A stretch of 64,000 nt of DNA from Neisseriaceae bacterium (GTDB taxonomy: Bacteria > Pseudomonadota > Gammaproteobacteria > Burkholderiales > Neisseriaceae). Every line of letters starts with the position of its first letter. The stretch's first letter is position 1. The DNA is taken from the NCBI GenBank assembly GCA_017934045.1, contig JAGBKK010000024.1, positions 62,001 through 126,000 on the forward strand. Direction: 5' to 3'. The notes below the pieces were generated by a model, which made no database searches, was not told where the DNA came from, and saw only the letters and a list, made by a program, of their open reading frames with translations. The position numbers were made by a program, and so were the translations under genes. Below are positions 54,366 through 63,982 of this stretch, piece by piece.

Positions 54366-55616
54366 ATGTCATCTTGTAACGAATATTCTTTTTCATCTCA
54401 CGCCCCTCACATTGTCGGTTGTCCTGAATGTGGAGAAACAGTGTGTGCGACAGCAAATAACGGAGAAATGGCAGATTGTCCTGTTTGTGGCAAAAATCTT
54501 ATTCGTATCGAAAAAAATCCTTATTTATTGCCGTTTATGTATGCTTTAACCGCATTAGCCGTGTTAGTGCCTGTTTCTTTTGGATTTTTTCTTTCGGTGC
54601 ATATGCCCACGGTGGCAGAACGCTTAACTTTGCCTGGAATGATGCATGCCTTATTGCAACAAGATTACAGTTTTTTAGCCAATGCAATGTTTGTTCTGAC
54701 TTTTGCCACACCATTGTTTTTTTTACTATTACTTTTATATGTATTAGGTGCATTTATTCAGAATAAAAATCGACCCTTTTTATTACCTGCGGCTCGCTGG
54801 TTGTTTCGATTAAAACAATGGTTAATGGTGGATATTTTTGCTTTATCATCAATTGTGGCGTTAATTAAAATTAAGGTTTATGCCGAAGTTGAATTTGGTT
54901 TATCTTTTTATGCGGTTTTTATTTACGCTATTTTATTGGCACGCATTGCACAATCGATTACACCACATTGGTTATTTTCCAAAGCAGCAGAATTATCTAA
55001 TACACAGATAACGCATTATCATCACAATATTTTTTGTCATCGTTGTTTTTTCAGGCAGCCTGAAAATAATGCTCATTGCTCTATTTGTGGCACTTATATT
55101 TTATTTAGACGCACACACAGTTTAATATTATCTACGGCTTTTTTAATTGCGGCAATAATTTGTTATATTCCTGCTAACCTTTTACCAATGATGATTACTT
55201 CTGATCCAACCGTTAGAATTACCAGTCAAATTTTTGACGGTGTTTTAACTTTGTGGCGAAATAAAGATTATTTAGTAGCAATCATTATTTTTACGGCAAG
55301 TATTGCCATTCCATTATTAAAAATTGTGGCAATGATTATTTTATTATTATCGGCAAAATTCAGGCTGCCTCACAAAATTTCCGCTCATCAATTATCCTTA
55401 TTGCATCGCATTGTTGAATTTATTGGTCGTTGGTCAATGATTGATATTTTTGTAACCATTATTTTAATGGCAGCGTTTTCCACGCCCATTGCCAAAGTCG
55501 AAGCAGGCAGTGCAACGATTTATTTTACTTTGGTGGTGGTTTTAACGATGTTGTCCGCTTACTTTTTTGATACCAAACTTTTGTGGCAAAAAGAACAAAA
55601 AAATCATTCCACTTAA
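54366..55616 (+). CDS. pqiA: Paraquat-inducible protein A (PqiA/LetA family)
   Basis: 416 aa from ATG 54366. Two repeated halves, each with a Cys motif pair (CPECGE..CPVCGK near residue 20; CHRC..CSICG near 230) followed by three or four membrane helices. PqiA-type proteins act with MCE-domain proteins in envelope lipid transport. The second zinc motif contains an uptake sequence translated FFRQPEN between its Cys pairs, which the fold evidently tolerates. A pqiB gene is not in the window. Confidence 0.92.
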   Translation: MSSCNEYSFSSHAPHIVGCPECGETVCATANNGEMADCPVCGKNLIRIEKNPYLLPFMYALTALAVLVPVSFGFFLSVHMPTVAERLTLPGMMHALLQQDYSFLANAMFVLTFATPLFFLLLLLYVLGAFIQNKNRPFLLPAARWLFRLKQWLMVDIFALSSIVALIKIKVYAEVEFGLSFYAVFIYAILLARIAQSITPHWLFSKAAELSNTQITHYHHNIFCHRCFFRQPENNAHCSICGTYILFRRTHSLILSTAFLIAAIICYIPANLLPMMITSDPTVRITSQIFDGVLTLWRNKDYLVAIIIFTASIAIPLLKIVAMIILLLSAKFRLPHKISAHQLSLLHRIVEFIGRWSMIDIFVTIILMAAFSTPIAKVEAGSATIYFTLVVVLTMLSAYFFDTKLLWQKEQKNHST

Positions 55617-55907
55617 ATTTTTCAGGCTGCCTGAAAGGTGGTGTGCAATGTCGTTGTAATGGATAGGCTACCCGAATTTATTGCTTATGCAATAAATTCG
55701 GAGATTGCCACGAGTGCTACGCACGCTTGCAATGACGGTTGGGGCTGTCTGACACATTTTTTTATATTAGCAAAAACTGTAAATTATTGATATTTCAATA
55801 TATCAGCACTTTCTTATATACAAAAATAATGCAAAAAATTGATGACAAGATGAAAAAATTTAAGGTAGAATTAAGGCGTTTTTTAACACTTTGTTAAAGG
55901 AAAAACA
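55617..55907. other. Intergenic region with palindromic element
   Basis: Uptake palindrome 55621-55635 and a palindromic repeat (next entry), then AT-rich DNA with AAAGG before ATG 55908. No gene other than the downstream phase-variable one. Confidence 0.5.
55648..55739. repeat. Short palindromic repetitive element with TCGTTG/CAATGACG-type ends
   Basis: Starts TGTCGTTGTAATGG and ends TTGCAATGACGG; the interior has a perfect CCGAATTTATTGC / GCAATAAATTCGG hairpin (55672-55701). Related in its ends to the insert in purL (62056-62119) and the element at 56541-56584. Confidence 0.55.
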
Positions 55908-56500
55908 ATGAACGCCGTTCTCAAACCACTTGGCAAACAGGTTCGCCAAATTTTACCCCCCCCCCCGATGATAATCATTCTCAATTAGTTGCTTATCGTT
56001 CAGGCAGCCTGAAAAGGTTGTTTGCTCCTTTATGTATCGCTCTTATGGGCGTATTTTTTGTGTCCAATGCACAAGCGGTAACTGTTTGTCATATAGAACA
56101 TTTTCAACTTACCTATTGTCCCAAAGACACAGGACTTGCTAAAAGTACTTCTCGTGCCATGAAATTACCGTGCAGGAAAGCAGGTAAGCCAGTAGAAGTG
56201 CAAGTTTGTCGTGAAATTCATCAACGATTACCACATGGGCAAGAACTTTTGGAACGGCTCAAAGGTCAAGCCTTGCGTGATGAAACTATTATGGTTGATT
56301 CGTCCGTTTGGGCAGGATTGCGAAATAATCAAGAGTTCATTGATACTGAAATTGACGCAAGTCAATTAAATCAATCTGTTCGTTTCGATGAGTCAGTGGG
56401 CAGTCGATTAGAGCGTAATCCGTCTGTTCAAGTTTTACCCAAAGAAACTATTCAGCCTGTTCAAGGCAATAGGATAAAACAGGATGTAATTAGGAAATAA
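55908..56500 (+). CDS. Phase-variable secreted Cys-containing protein, OFF in this sequence
   Basis: ATG 55908 has AAAGG 7 nt upstream. Its frame passes through C11 (55956-55966) and stops at TAG about 55986. With C12 or C9 it would continue into the downstream frame to 56500, giving a product of about 197 aa: basic N terminus, DUS-encoded SGSLKR, signal helix LFAPLCIALMGVFF ending SNAQA, then a mature part with four Cys (VCHIEH, TYCPK, LPCRK, VQVCRE) and a polar tail. As written the tract is OFF. The mature protein is not recognised; two disulfides are likely. Its signal helix is nearly the same as that of the autotransporter that follows. Confidence 0.75.
55956..55966 (+). repeat. Poly-C tract (C11), phase-variation site
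   Basis: Eleven C between ATTTTA and GATGAT in codons 17-20 of the preceding gene. One gained base or two lost restores the frame. Confidence 0.9.
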
Positions 56501-56540
56501 AACCATACGGCGGTAGTCGTTTGGTGTGTTTTTCTGCGTT

Positions 56541-56584
56541 CTGATATTGCGTACGCCGTGATAAATCACGGCTCGCAATGACAG
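56541..56584. repeat. Short palindromic element with GCAATGACAG-type end
   Basis: Arms CCGTGAT / ATCACGG around a 2-nt loop, outer arms CTGATATTGCG and CGCAATGACAG. Lies between the phase-variable gene and the autotransporter. Typical of widespread RPE/SERSEES-like repeats. Confidence 0.5.
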
Positions 56585-56650
56585 TAGTTTTATGGAAGAA
56601 AAGTTCTCTGTAAAACGCAAACTTTTTTAACTTTTCATAAGGACACAATG

Positions 56651-59164
56651 ATGAATAAAACATTTCGAGTGATTTTTAATCACGCCACGCAACAATGGGT
56701 TGCGGTTTCTGAACTGGCTCGTGTTAATGGCAAACACACACAAAGCAATCAAAACAGCGTTTCAGGCAGCCTGAAAAAGGCATTTGCTCCGTTGTGCTTG
56801 GCTTTAATGGGCATTTTTTTTGCACCTATGGTTTTTGCAGATGTAGTAGGATGTGCACAGGATACTGGATTAGGTTATTTTTCATGTGGGGTTAACATTC
56901 TATCTACACCAGGTAAAAACTCTCTTACCTTTGGTGGGCAGAACGAAGCAAAAGGGGAGAGTTCTTCTGCCTTTGGTATGGCGAACACGGCAACAGGTCG
57001 ATACTCTGCGGCGTTTGGGTATGACAATCGAGCAGAATCTGATAATTCTTCTGCATTTGGTGTGGATAATCGTACAACTGCTATGTTATCTTCTGCATTT
57101 GGGGTTGGTAACAGGGCAAAAGGTGAATATTCTTCCGCCTTTGGTGCGAAAAGCCAAGCCATTGTGGATTATGGCACGGCAATCGGCTATAAATCTTACG
57201 CTGACCGTGCCGCTTGGGATAGTAGCAGCAATAATTATTCTGCTGCATTTGCACCGTCCGATATGAGTGGTTTTGACGCAAAACAAAAAGCGGCTTGGCA
57301 AGCGACTTCGGCGGCTTTGGCTGTGGGCGACCCAAATGGTACTGGCAATAGTAACAAACCAATCACTCGCCAAATTACAGGCGTGGCGGCTGGCAGTGAA
57401 GATACAGACGCTGTGAATGTGGCACAGTTAAAAGAAGTGGCAGGTATGGTGAGTGGCGGCAGTTCGTTTAGTCCAATTAGCGTGTCGGGTAATACAGGCA
57501 ATTTCAGCGTAGGCAGTGCAGGCAAGCTGAACATTCAAGGCGATGGCACCAATATCACCACAACAGCCAGTGGCGACACGGTTACGATTGGTTTGAGCAG
57601 TGCTTTGAAAACTCAAATTAACACTGCCATCGCAACTGTGGGTACATTAAATACCACTGTTACAAACTTGGGTACTACGGTTGCTGGTTTGGAGACTGAA
57701 ATTAAGGCAGTGGAAACTAATGTAGTCGCATACGACGGTCGAATCACTGCTAATAAAGACAAGATTACGCAACTGGAAAACAACCACAATGCTTTGTCTG
57801 GCGAAGTTACTAACATAAGCAATGCCATGGCGAATAAAGCCGATCAATCGTGGGTTACTGATCAAATCAATAATGCGGCATTAGGCGGCACTGGCGTGGA
57901 TTTAAGCGAATACGCCAAAACCGCAGACGCGAACGCTTACGCTGATACAGCGGCTAATACGGCTGAAAACAACGCCAAAGGTTATACCGATAGCGAAGTG
58001 GCAAAAGCCAAAACGGCGGCAAATACTTATGCCGACACTGCGGCAAACAAAGCCAAAACGGACGCACAAACTTATGCGGATAATGCTGTGAAAGATAAAG
58101 CCACGCAATCGTGGGTTAAAGATGAAATCAATAAAGCGGCATTAAGCGGCACTGGCATGGATTTAAGCGAATACGCCAAAACCGCAGACGCTAACGCTTA
58201 CGCTGATACAGCGGCTAATACGGCTGAAAATAACGCCAAAGGTTATACCGATAGCGAAGTGGCAAAAGCCAAATCGTATGCTGATAATGCGGCTAATACA
58301 GCGGAAACAAACGCCAAAGGTTATACCGATAGTAAATTGGGCGATTACAGCACCACAACGGATATGAATAAGGCGATTGATACCGCAAAAGCAGACGCAA
58401 ACAAATACGCCGACACTGCGGCAAACAAAGCCAAAACAGACGCTAATGCTTATACAGACGGCAAGTTGGCAGATAATGCTACGCAAACATGGGTGAATAA
58501 TCAAAAATTCGCCCAACAACAAGCGGTTACTGACTTAAACAGCAGAGTGGATAAGTTGGTGGTAACAGGCGGCGGTTATGAACATATTACCGTTGCAGGC
58601 GAAAATGGTTCGTTTAATGTGGCAAACAAAGAAACCGCAAAATTTGTGGGCGATGGCAAAAACATTACCACAGACGCATCAGGCGGCGAAGTGAAAATTA
58701 GCCTTGCTGATGATATTGCGGTTAATAGCGTGAATGCTGGCGGCACTGTGGTTAATCAAAACGGCGTTGCCCTGCCGTCTGGCGTGGCATTGACAAACGG
58801 CGGCTTAAATAACGGCGGTCAGGTGATTAGCAATGTCGCACCAGGCGTTCGCCCAACAGACGCTGTGAATGTGAGCCAGTTAAATAATGCTATGGGCGGC
58901 GTGTATGGACGCATTGACAGTATGGAAAAACACGCCAACGCAGGTATTGCACAAGCCATGGCAACAGGTGCGATGATGACTTCAACACAAGCAGGACAAG
59001 GCTTTTTATCCTTATCAGGCAGCACTTACCGTGGCGAACAAGGCTATGCAATGGGCTATTCGCATATGTCCGATAGCGGCAAATGGGGCGTGAAATTTAT
59101 CGGCTCGGGCAATTCTCGCGGTAAATTCGGCGGTGCCGCTTCCGTAGGATTTAGATTGTATTGA
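56651..59164 (+). CDS. YadA-like trimeric autotransporter adhesin
   Basis: 837 aa from ATG 56651 (AAGG 7 nt upstream). The extended signal peptide starts MNKTFRVIFNHATQQWVAVS, then a hydrophobic core to FADV. YadA head repeats (about residues 75-190) with SSAFG / AFGxxNxA units, neck ITGVAAGSEDTDAVNVAQL near 240, alanine-rich coiled-coil stalk (about 320-620) with an 87-residue internal repeat starting WVTDQINNAAL and WVKDEINKAAL, second neck PGVRPTDAVNVSQLNN, C-terminal membrane anchor ending GGAASVGFRLY. Surface trimer, likely adhesion. Uptake sequence codes SGSLKK in the signal region. Confidence 0.93.
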   Translation: MNKTFRVIFNHATQQWVAVSELARVNGKHTQSNQNSVSGSLKKAFAPLCLALMGIFFAPMVFADVVGCAQDTGLGYFSCGVNILSTPGKNSLTFGGQNEAKGESSSAFGMANTATGRYSAAFGYDNRAESDNSSAFGVDNRTTAMLSSAFGVGNRAKGEYSSAFGAKSQAIVDYGTAIGYKSYADRAAWDSSSNNYSAAFAPSDMSGFDAKQKAAWQATSAALAVGDPNGTGNSNKPITRQITGVAAGSEDTDAVNVAQLKEVAGMVSGGSSFSPISVSGNTGNFSVGSAGKLNIQGDGTNITTTASGDTVTIGLSSALKTQINTAIATVGTLNTTVTNLGTTVAGLETEIKAVETNVVAYDGRITANKDKITQLENNHNALSGEVTNISNAMANKADQSWVTDQINNAALGGTGVDLSEYAKTADANAYADTAANTAENNAKGYTDSEVAKAKTAANTYADTAANKAKTDAQTYADNAVKDKATQSWVKDEINKAALSGTGMDLSEYAKTADANAYADTAANTAENNAKGYTDSEVAKAKSYADNAANTAETNAKGYTDSKLGDYSTTTDMNKAIDTAKADANKYADTAANKAKTDANAYTDGKLADNATQTWVNNQKFAQQQAVTDLNSRVDKLVVTGGGYEHITVAGENGSFNVANKETAKFVGDGKNITTDASGGEVKISLADDIAVNSVNAGGTVVNQNGVALPSGVALTNGGLNNGGQVISNVAPGVRPTDAVNVSQLNNAMGGVYGRIDSMEKHANAGIAQAMATGAMMTSTQAGQGFLSLSGSTYRGEQGYAMGYSHMSDSGKWGVKFIGSGNSRGKFGGAASVGFRLY
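57851..58273 (+). repeat. 87-codon internal stalk repeat of the autotransporter
   Basis: Segments starting at 57851 and 58112 (offset 261 bp) are nearly identical over about 160 bp (TGGGTTACTGATCAAATCAA versus TGGGTTAAAGATGAAATCAA). Recombination between them could change stalk length. Confidence 0.8.
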
Positions 59165-59187
59165 TTTGTTTGATTTTATAGAGTAAT

Positions 59188-59235
59188 AAACGGACAGGCT
59201 TTTTGGGCTTGTCCGTTTTTTTCAGGCAGCCTGAA
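59188..59235 (+). terminator. Autotransporter terminator with uptake palindrome
   Basis: AACGGACAGGC / GCTTGTCCGTT hairpin with T run, followed by TTCAGGCAGCCTGAA (59221-59235). Confidence 0.85.
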
Positions 59236-59334
59236 ACAGCGTTCGGCGTGGTCAAAAACAAAAATCGCTCCATATTCCACCGCTTTTTTCGTTAAAATAG
59301 TGGGTTTATTTTGCTTATCTAAAAGGGTTTTCAA

Positions 59335-62300
59335 ATGTCGTCATTATTCTTTTGTGGCTCAAATGCGTTGTCGGATTTTCGTATTGAAAAATTGTTGTCG
59401 CAAGGTATTTCGCAAGGTTTTGCTAAACCGCAAAAAATCAGTACAAAATTTTGGTATATTATTGATATTAAAGAAGATTTATCTAATGACGATATTTTGC
59501 GTTTAAGCAATTTATTAGACGCACGCCCTGTGGCAAGCCCCACATTGAAGAACGGTTTTATCGTTTCGCCACGCATTGGCACGGTGTCGCCGTGGTGTTC
59601 CAAAGCGGTGGATATTGCACATAACTGTGGCGTGTCGGCGGTTCATCGCATTGAACGCTTAACGGCGGTTGAGTTTGATGAAGATTACGCTCAAATCAAG
59701 GAGTTTGCCGCGTTAATGCACGACAGAATGACCGAAAGTGTTTTGGGCGATTTTCATCAAGCCGAAGCCTTGTTCAGGCAGCCTGAAAAACAGTCGTTTG
59801 TTTCTGTGGATATTTTAGGCGGCGGTAAAGTGGCATTGCAGAACGCAAACACAGAAATGGGCTTGGCTTTGTCTCGTGATGAAATTGATTATCTGGTTGA
59901 AAATTATCAAAAAATGGGACGCAACCCGACTGATGTGGAATTGATGATGTTTGCCCAAGCCAATTCGGAACATTGTCGCCATAAAATTTTTAATGCGGAT
60001 TTTGTGCTTGACGGCAAAAAACAAGAAAAATCTTTATTTTCAATGATTAAAGCCACGCACGAAAAAAGCCCCAACGGCACAGTGGTGGCGTATAAAGACA
60101 ATGCGTCTGTGATTCAGGGGGCCAAAATCGCACGCTTTTATCCACAGGCAGACGGAAAATACGAATTTCATCAAGAAGATACGCATATTTTGATGAAAGT
60201 GGAAACCCACAATCACCCCACTGCCATTGCTCCGTTTGCAGGTGCGGCAACGGGTTCGGGCGGTGAAATTCGTGATGAAGGGGCAACAGGGCGGGGTTCT
60301 CGTCCCAAAGCAGGTTTGACGGGCTTTTCGGTCTCCAACTTGTATCTGCCGAATGCAACTCGCGAATGGGAAAAATCGCCCTACGGCAAGCCCAATCGTA
60401 TGGCAAGTGCTTTGCAAATTATGATTGACGGGCCAATCGGCGGTGCGGCGTTTAATAATGAGTTTGGTCGCCCAAATTTGTGCGGTTATTTTCGCTCGTT
60501 GGAAGATGATTTCGGCACACAACGCTACGGTTTTCATAAGCCGATTATGATTGCAGGCGGCGTGGGTAATATTCAAGCAAATCAAACACATAAAAACGAA
60601 ATTCCAGAACACGCCTTGCTTATTCAATTAGGCGGACCAGGTTTTCTCATCGGTTTGGGCGGTGGTGCGGCTTCCAGTATGGCAGGCGGCTCAAACAGTG
60701 AAGCTTTGGATTTTGATTCTGTTCAAAGGGGCAATCCTGAAATTGAACGCCGTTGCCAAGAAGTGATTGACCGCTGCTGGCAAATGGGGGACAACAATCC
60801 GATTATTGCCATTCACGATGTGGGTGCGGGCGGTTTGTCGAACGCTTTTCCCGAATTAGTCAATGACGCACATCGTGGTGCGAAGTTTGAATTGCGAGAT
60901 ATTCCCACAGAAGAGTCGGGTATGACCCCATTGCAACTGTGGTGTAACGAAGCCCAAGAACGCTATGTGTTGTCGATTCTGCCTGACAATTTAGATACAT
61001 TTAAAGCGATTTGCGATAGAGAACGCTGTCCGTTTGCGGTTGTGGGTGTGGCTACTGATGACGGAAAATTACAAGTTTCTGACCGTGAATTTAACAACTA
61101 TCCTGTTGATATTGCTTTGGATATTTTATTAGGCAAACCGCCAAAAACCACGCGTACGGATTCTTTCAGGCAGCCTGAACAAGATATTTTCGATACACAC
61201 AATATCGACTTAAAAGACGCTGCATTCCGTGTATTAAAAATGCCTGCGGTTGCCGATAAAAAATTCTTAATTACCATCGGCGACAGAACAGTCGGCGGTT
61301 TAACCGTGCAGGAGCAAATGGTTGGGCGTTTCCAAGTGCCTGTGGCAGATTGTGCGGTAACCGCAATGGGCTTTGACACATTCACAGGCGAAGCCATGTC
61401 TATGGGCGAACGCCCTGCTCTCGCCATTAAAAACCCTGCGGCAAGCGTGCGTATTGCGGTTGCCGAAGCCTTAACCAACATTGCCGCTGCAAATATTGCC
61501 GCTTTGGGCGATATTAAACTCTCTGCCAACTGGATGGCGGCGTGCGGTGTGGCAGGCGAAGACGCTAATTTATACGCCGCCGTGTCTGCGGTGTCCGCAT
61601 TGTGCCAAGATTTAGGCGTGTCCATTCCTGTGGGCAAAGATTCTTTGTCGATGAAAACCGTGTGGCAAGACGGCGATGAAAATAAATCGGTGATTTCGCC
61701 TGTGTCGCTGATTGTCTCCGCCTTTGCTCCTGTGTCAGATGTTCGCCATACTTTAACGCCTGAACTTGTTGATGAACCAAATAGCGTTTTATTACTCGTC
61801 AAATTAGACGACAAAATGCGTTTGGGCGGTTCTTCGTTAGCACAGGCGTATAATCAATTTGGTGGCGATACGCCTGATGTGGATAATGTTCATCAACTCA
61901 AAGCCTTATATAATGGCGTACGACAATTATCGCCCAAAATTTTAGCCTACCACGATATTTCAGACGGCGGTTTGTTTGCCACTGTTTGCGAAATGATTTT
62001 TGCTTCGCATTTGGGCTGTGAAATAGAAATACCCAATCTTTCAGGCAGCCTTACTCGTCATTCTGAACGCAGTGAAGAATCTCATCAAAAAGATTCTTCG
62101 CTTAACGCTCAAAATGACGGTATCGTTTCAGGCAGCCTGAACTTCTTATTCAACGAAGAAATCGGCGTGGTTCTGCAAATTCATGCCAGCGATTTGACTG
62201 AATTTAAACAACAATTTGCCGATTGTTGTGTGCAAGAATTAGGCACAATCAACCGTTCAGGCAGCCTGAAAATTGTGTGCAACAACAAAGTGCTGTTAGA

Positions 62301-63231
62301 AGAAAATCGTGTTGATTTACAAAAGGCTTGGTCGGACACTTCTTACCAAATCCAAAAATTACGCGACAATCCCGCCTGTGCCGATAGCGAATTTGCCCTA
62401 ATCGAAAGCGAAGAATGTTTGGTCGAAAAACCCACATTCACACCCACCGAAATACCTTATCTTTCAGGGAACACCAAACCCAAAGCCGCCATTTTGCGAG
62501 AACAAGGGGTGAATGGACACTTGGAAATGGCGGTAGCGTTTGCTATGGCAGGTTTTGAGACTTACGACATACACATGGACGACTTAATTTCAGGCAGACA
62601 AAATTTACAAGATTTTCAAATGCTTGCCGCTTGTGGCGGATTTAGTTACGGCGATGTTTTGGGTGCAGGAGCAGGCTGGGCAAAAACCATATTATTTAAC
62701 AACAAGTTACGAGAACAATTTGCCCAATTTTTCCAACGCCAAAACACCTTATCATTAGGCGTGTGCAACGGCTGTCAAATGATGAGCCTGCTTGCCGACA
62801 TTATTCCAGGTACAGACAACTGGGCAAACTTCCGCCGCAACCTGTCCGAACAATTTGAAGCACGACTGGTGAATGTGAAAGTGGCAAACAGTTCGTCCTT
62901 ACTGTTGCAAGGTATGGCAGGCAGTATCTTGCCCGTCGTGGTGAGCCACGGCGAAGGCAGAGCCGATTTTGGCGGCAAAGCATTTGACAGCACCGCATTG
63001 CAATATGTTGATAAACAAGGAAATCCCACCAATATTTACCCACTCAACCCCAACGGAGCCGACAATGCCGCCGCAGGCTTAACCACAAAAGACGGCAGAG
63101 CCACCATTATGATGCCCCACCCCGAACGCACCATTCGCCAAGTGTCTATGGGCTGGCAAAAACACACCCATGAACGACAATCATCAGTATGGTTTGAATT
63201 GTTCGTCAATGCACGGCGAGCGTTTGGGTGA
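59335..63231 (+). CDS. purL: Phosphoribosylformylglycinamidine synthase
   Basis: 1298 aa large-type PurL: FGAR + Gln + ATP gives FGAM. N-terminal PurS-like domain, linker, two ATP-binding halves ([59 protein letters not shown]) and C-terminal glutaminase [13 protein letters not shown]. Between residues 900 and 935 it contains a 29-codon stretch with SERSEES flanked by two SGSL motifs (see repeat entry); the frame is kept. Several in-frame uptake sequences give FRQPE or SGSLK. AAGGG precedes the ATG by 7 nt. Confidence 0.97.
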   Translation: MSSLFFCGSNALSDFRIEKLLSQGISQGFAKPQKISTKFWYIIDIKEDLSNDDILRLSNLLDARPVASPTLKNGFIVSPRIGTVSPWCSKAVDIAHNCGVSAVHRIERLTAVEFDEDYAQIKEFAALMHDRMTESVLGDFHQAEALFRQPEKQSFVSVDILGGGKVALQNANTEMGLALSRDEIDYLVENYQKMGRNPTDVELMMFAQANSEHCRHKIFNADFVLDGKKQEKSLFSMIKATHEKSPNGTVVAYKDNASVIQGAKIARFYPQADGKYEFHQEDTHILMKVETHNHPTAIAPFAGAATGSGGEIRDEGATGRGSRPKAGLTGFSVSNLYLPNATREWEKSPYGKPNRMASALQIMIDGPIGGAAFNNEFGRPNLCGYFRSLEDDFGTQRYGFHKPIMIAGGVGNIQANQTHKNEIPEHALLIQLGGPGFLIGLGGGAASSMAGGSNSEALDFDSVQRGNPEIERRCQEVIDRCWQMGDNNPIIAIHDVGAGGLSNAFPELVNDAHRGAKFELRDIPTEESGMTPLQLWCNEAQERYVLSILPDNLDTFKAICDRERCPFAVVGVATDDGKLQVSDREFNNYPVDIALDILLGKPPKTTRTDSFRQPEQDIFDTHNIDLKDAAFRVLKMPAVADKKFLITIGDRTVGGLTVQEQMVGRFQVPVADCAVTAMGFDTFTGEAMSMGERPALAIKNPAASVRIAVAEALTNIAAANIAALGDIKLSANWMAACGVAGEDANLYAAVSAVSALCQDLGVSIPVGKDSLSMKTVWQDGDENKSVISPVSLIVSAFAPVSDVRHTLTPELVDEPNSVLLLVKLDDKMRLGGSSLAQAYNQFGGDTPDVDNVHQLKALYNGVRQLSPKILAYHDISDGGLFATVCEMIFASHLGCEIEIPNLSGSLTRHSERSEESHQKDSSLNAQNDGIVSGSLNFLFNEEIGVVLQIHASDLTEFKQQFADCCVQELGTINRSGSLKIVCNNKVLLEENRVDLQKAWSDTSYQIQKLRDNPACADSEFALIESEECLVEKPTFTPTEIPYLSGNTKPKAAILREQGVNGHLEMAVAFAMAGFETYDIHMDDLISGRQNLQDFQMLAACGGFSYGDVLGAGAGWAKTILFNNKLREQFAQFFQRQNTLSLGVCNGCQMMSLLADIIPGTDNWANFRRNLSEQFEARLVNVKVANSSSLLLQGMAGSILPVVVSHGEGRADFGGKAFDSTALQYVDKQGNPTNIYPLNPNGADNAAAGLTTKDGRATIMMPHPERTIRQVSMGWQKHTHERQSSVWFELFVNARRAFG
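62041..62138 (+). repeat. In-frame palindromic (RPE-like) insert between duplicated uptake half-sites in purL
   Basis: CGTCATTCTGAACGCAG... at 62056 and its imperfect inverted partner ending GCTCAAAATGACG at 62119 form a 64-bp palindrome. TCAGGCAGCCT occurs just before (62041) and again at 62128; the spacing is 87 bp (29 codons), so the frame is maintained. Encodes [13 protein letters not shown]-like residues. Confidence 0.85.
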
Positions 63232-63298
63232 TGGTAGGGCTGCCTAAAAAAACTTTCAGGCAGCCTGAAATAATTTAGGATTTTAAAAAATTGTTAAT

Positions 63299-63982
63299 AT
63301 GAAAAAAGGCACAAAATATAAGATATATTTTTCGATATGGTTATTGATTATATCCATTGCTTTGATATTTAGTCCTGCTCTTCGATGGAATAAAAATAAT
63401 GAACGGGAAATAACTATATTAAACCCAAAGGTAGAAAGACATTTTCCATTTAAAAGAAATTCAAAAGACAAATTTGTTTTTATCAATAAAGTAGATGGTG
63501 CAAGATACCCTATACTCTGTTCTTCATTAAAAATTGATGAAAAAGAAACTTTTTGTGATTGGTATGACGGTAAAAATCCAGAGCATAAAGTATCTTCAAT
63601 TCAAAAGGTTTCTATTATTCATTTGTACAGTAATTGGTATAAAAATAGAAAAATTAAAAAACTTTCTTTTATGAATGAAATTGAATTTCTTGATAAAGAA
63701 AAAAATATACACCACTTTGTAGTTGGTAGAGAGAAGATGAATGAACAAATTAAAGCATATATCTCGGGAGAGTGGGGTATTATTTTGGCTACATTTATTC
63801 TCTTTTTTCCAAAAATATTTGAATGGATTTTTTCTGGTGGCAATAAAGAAAGAATGAAACATGATAGAAATTATGAACAACTCATAGCATTGAAACAAGC
63901 ATTAGTTTTTATAATTGTACTCATCATTGTCTTTATTATCTCAATGTCATTAACAAGCAAGATTGTTAATTTTATTTTTTAA
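63299..63982 (+). CDS. Hypothetical membrane protein, AT-rich
   Basis: 227 aa, not recognised. N-terminal helix (IYFSIWLLIISIALIFSPAL), a 110-residue hydrophilic basic domain with two Cys (ILCSSLK, FCDWYDGK), then a helix WGIILATFILFFPKIF near 160 and another ALVFIIVLIIVFIISMSL near the end. Strongly AT-rich compared with purL; may be an acquired gene. Starts 30 nt after an uptake palindrome (63255-63269). Confidence 0.6.
   Translation: MKKGTKYKIYFSIWLLIISIALIFSPALRWNKNNEREITILNPKVERHFPFKRNSKDKFVFINKVDGARYPILCSSLKIDEKETFCDWYDGKNPEHKVSSIQKVSIIHLYSNWYKNRKIKKLSFMNEIEFLDKEKNIHHFVVGREKMNEQIKAYISGEWGIILATFILFFPKIFEWIFSGGNKERMKHDRNYEQLIALKQALVFIIVLIIVFIISMSLTSKIVNFIF

Larger units (their letters stand above)
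1122..63269. repeat. Dispersed DNA uptake sequences (palindromic TTCAGGC[A/T]GCCTGAA)
   Basis: Over 50 copies, intact or nearly so. Intact or nearly intact intergenic ones include 1122, 3547, 4757, 9249, 9909, 11228, 11814, 12076, 14056, 15087, 15751, 16967, 19934, 20053, 24241, 24483, 26836, 28730, 30080, 30602, 31997, 36211, 37218, 37562, 39526, 41099, 41175, 44955, 52521, 54335, 55621, 59221 and 63255. Variants: AGGCTACCTGAA / AGGTAGCCTGAA (Eikenella dialect) at 7924, 10516, 16888. Intragenic copies are noted in the gene entries. In Neisseriaceae, DUS are the sequences bound by ComP at transformation. Confidence 0.95.

Noticed and set aside
56875-58522. Many long ORFs on the minus strand opposite the autotransporter
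   Set aside because: They follow from the repetitive Ala/Asn-rich coding sequence; no start signals or domains.
62041-62138. PurL insert considered as an intein
   Set aside because: Only 29 codons, no splicing-domain motifs, and it has palindromic DNA ends.
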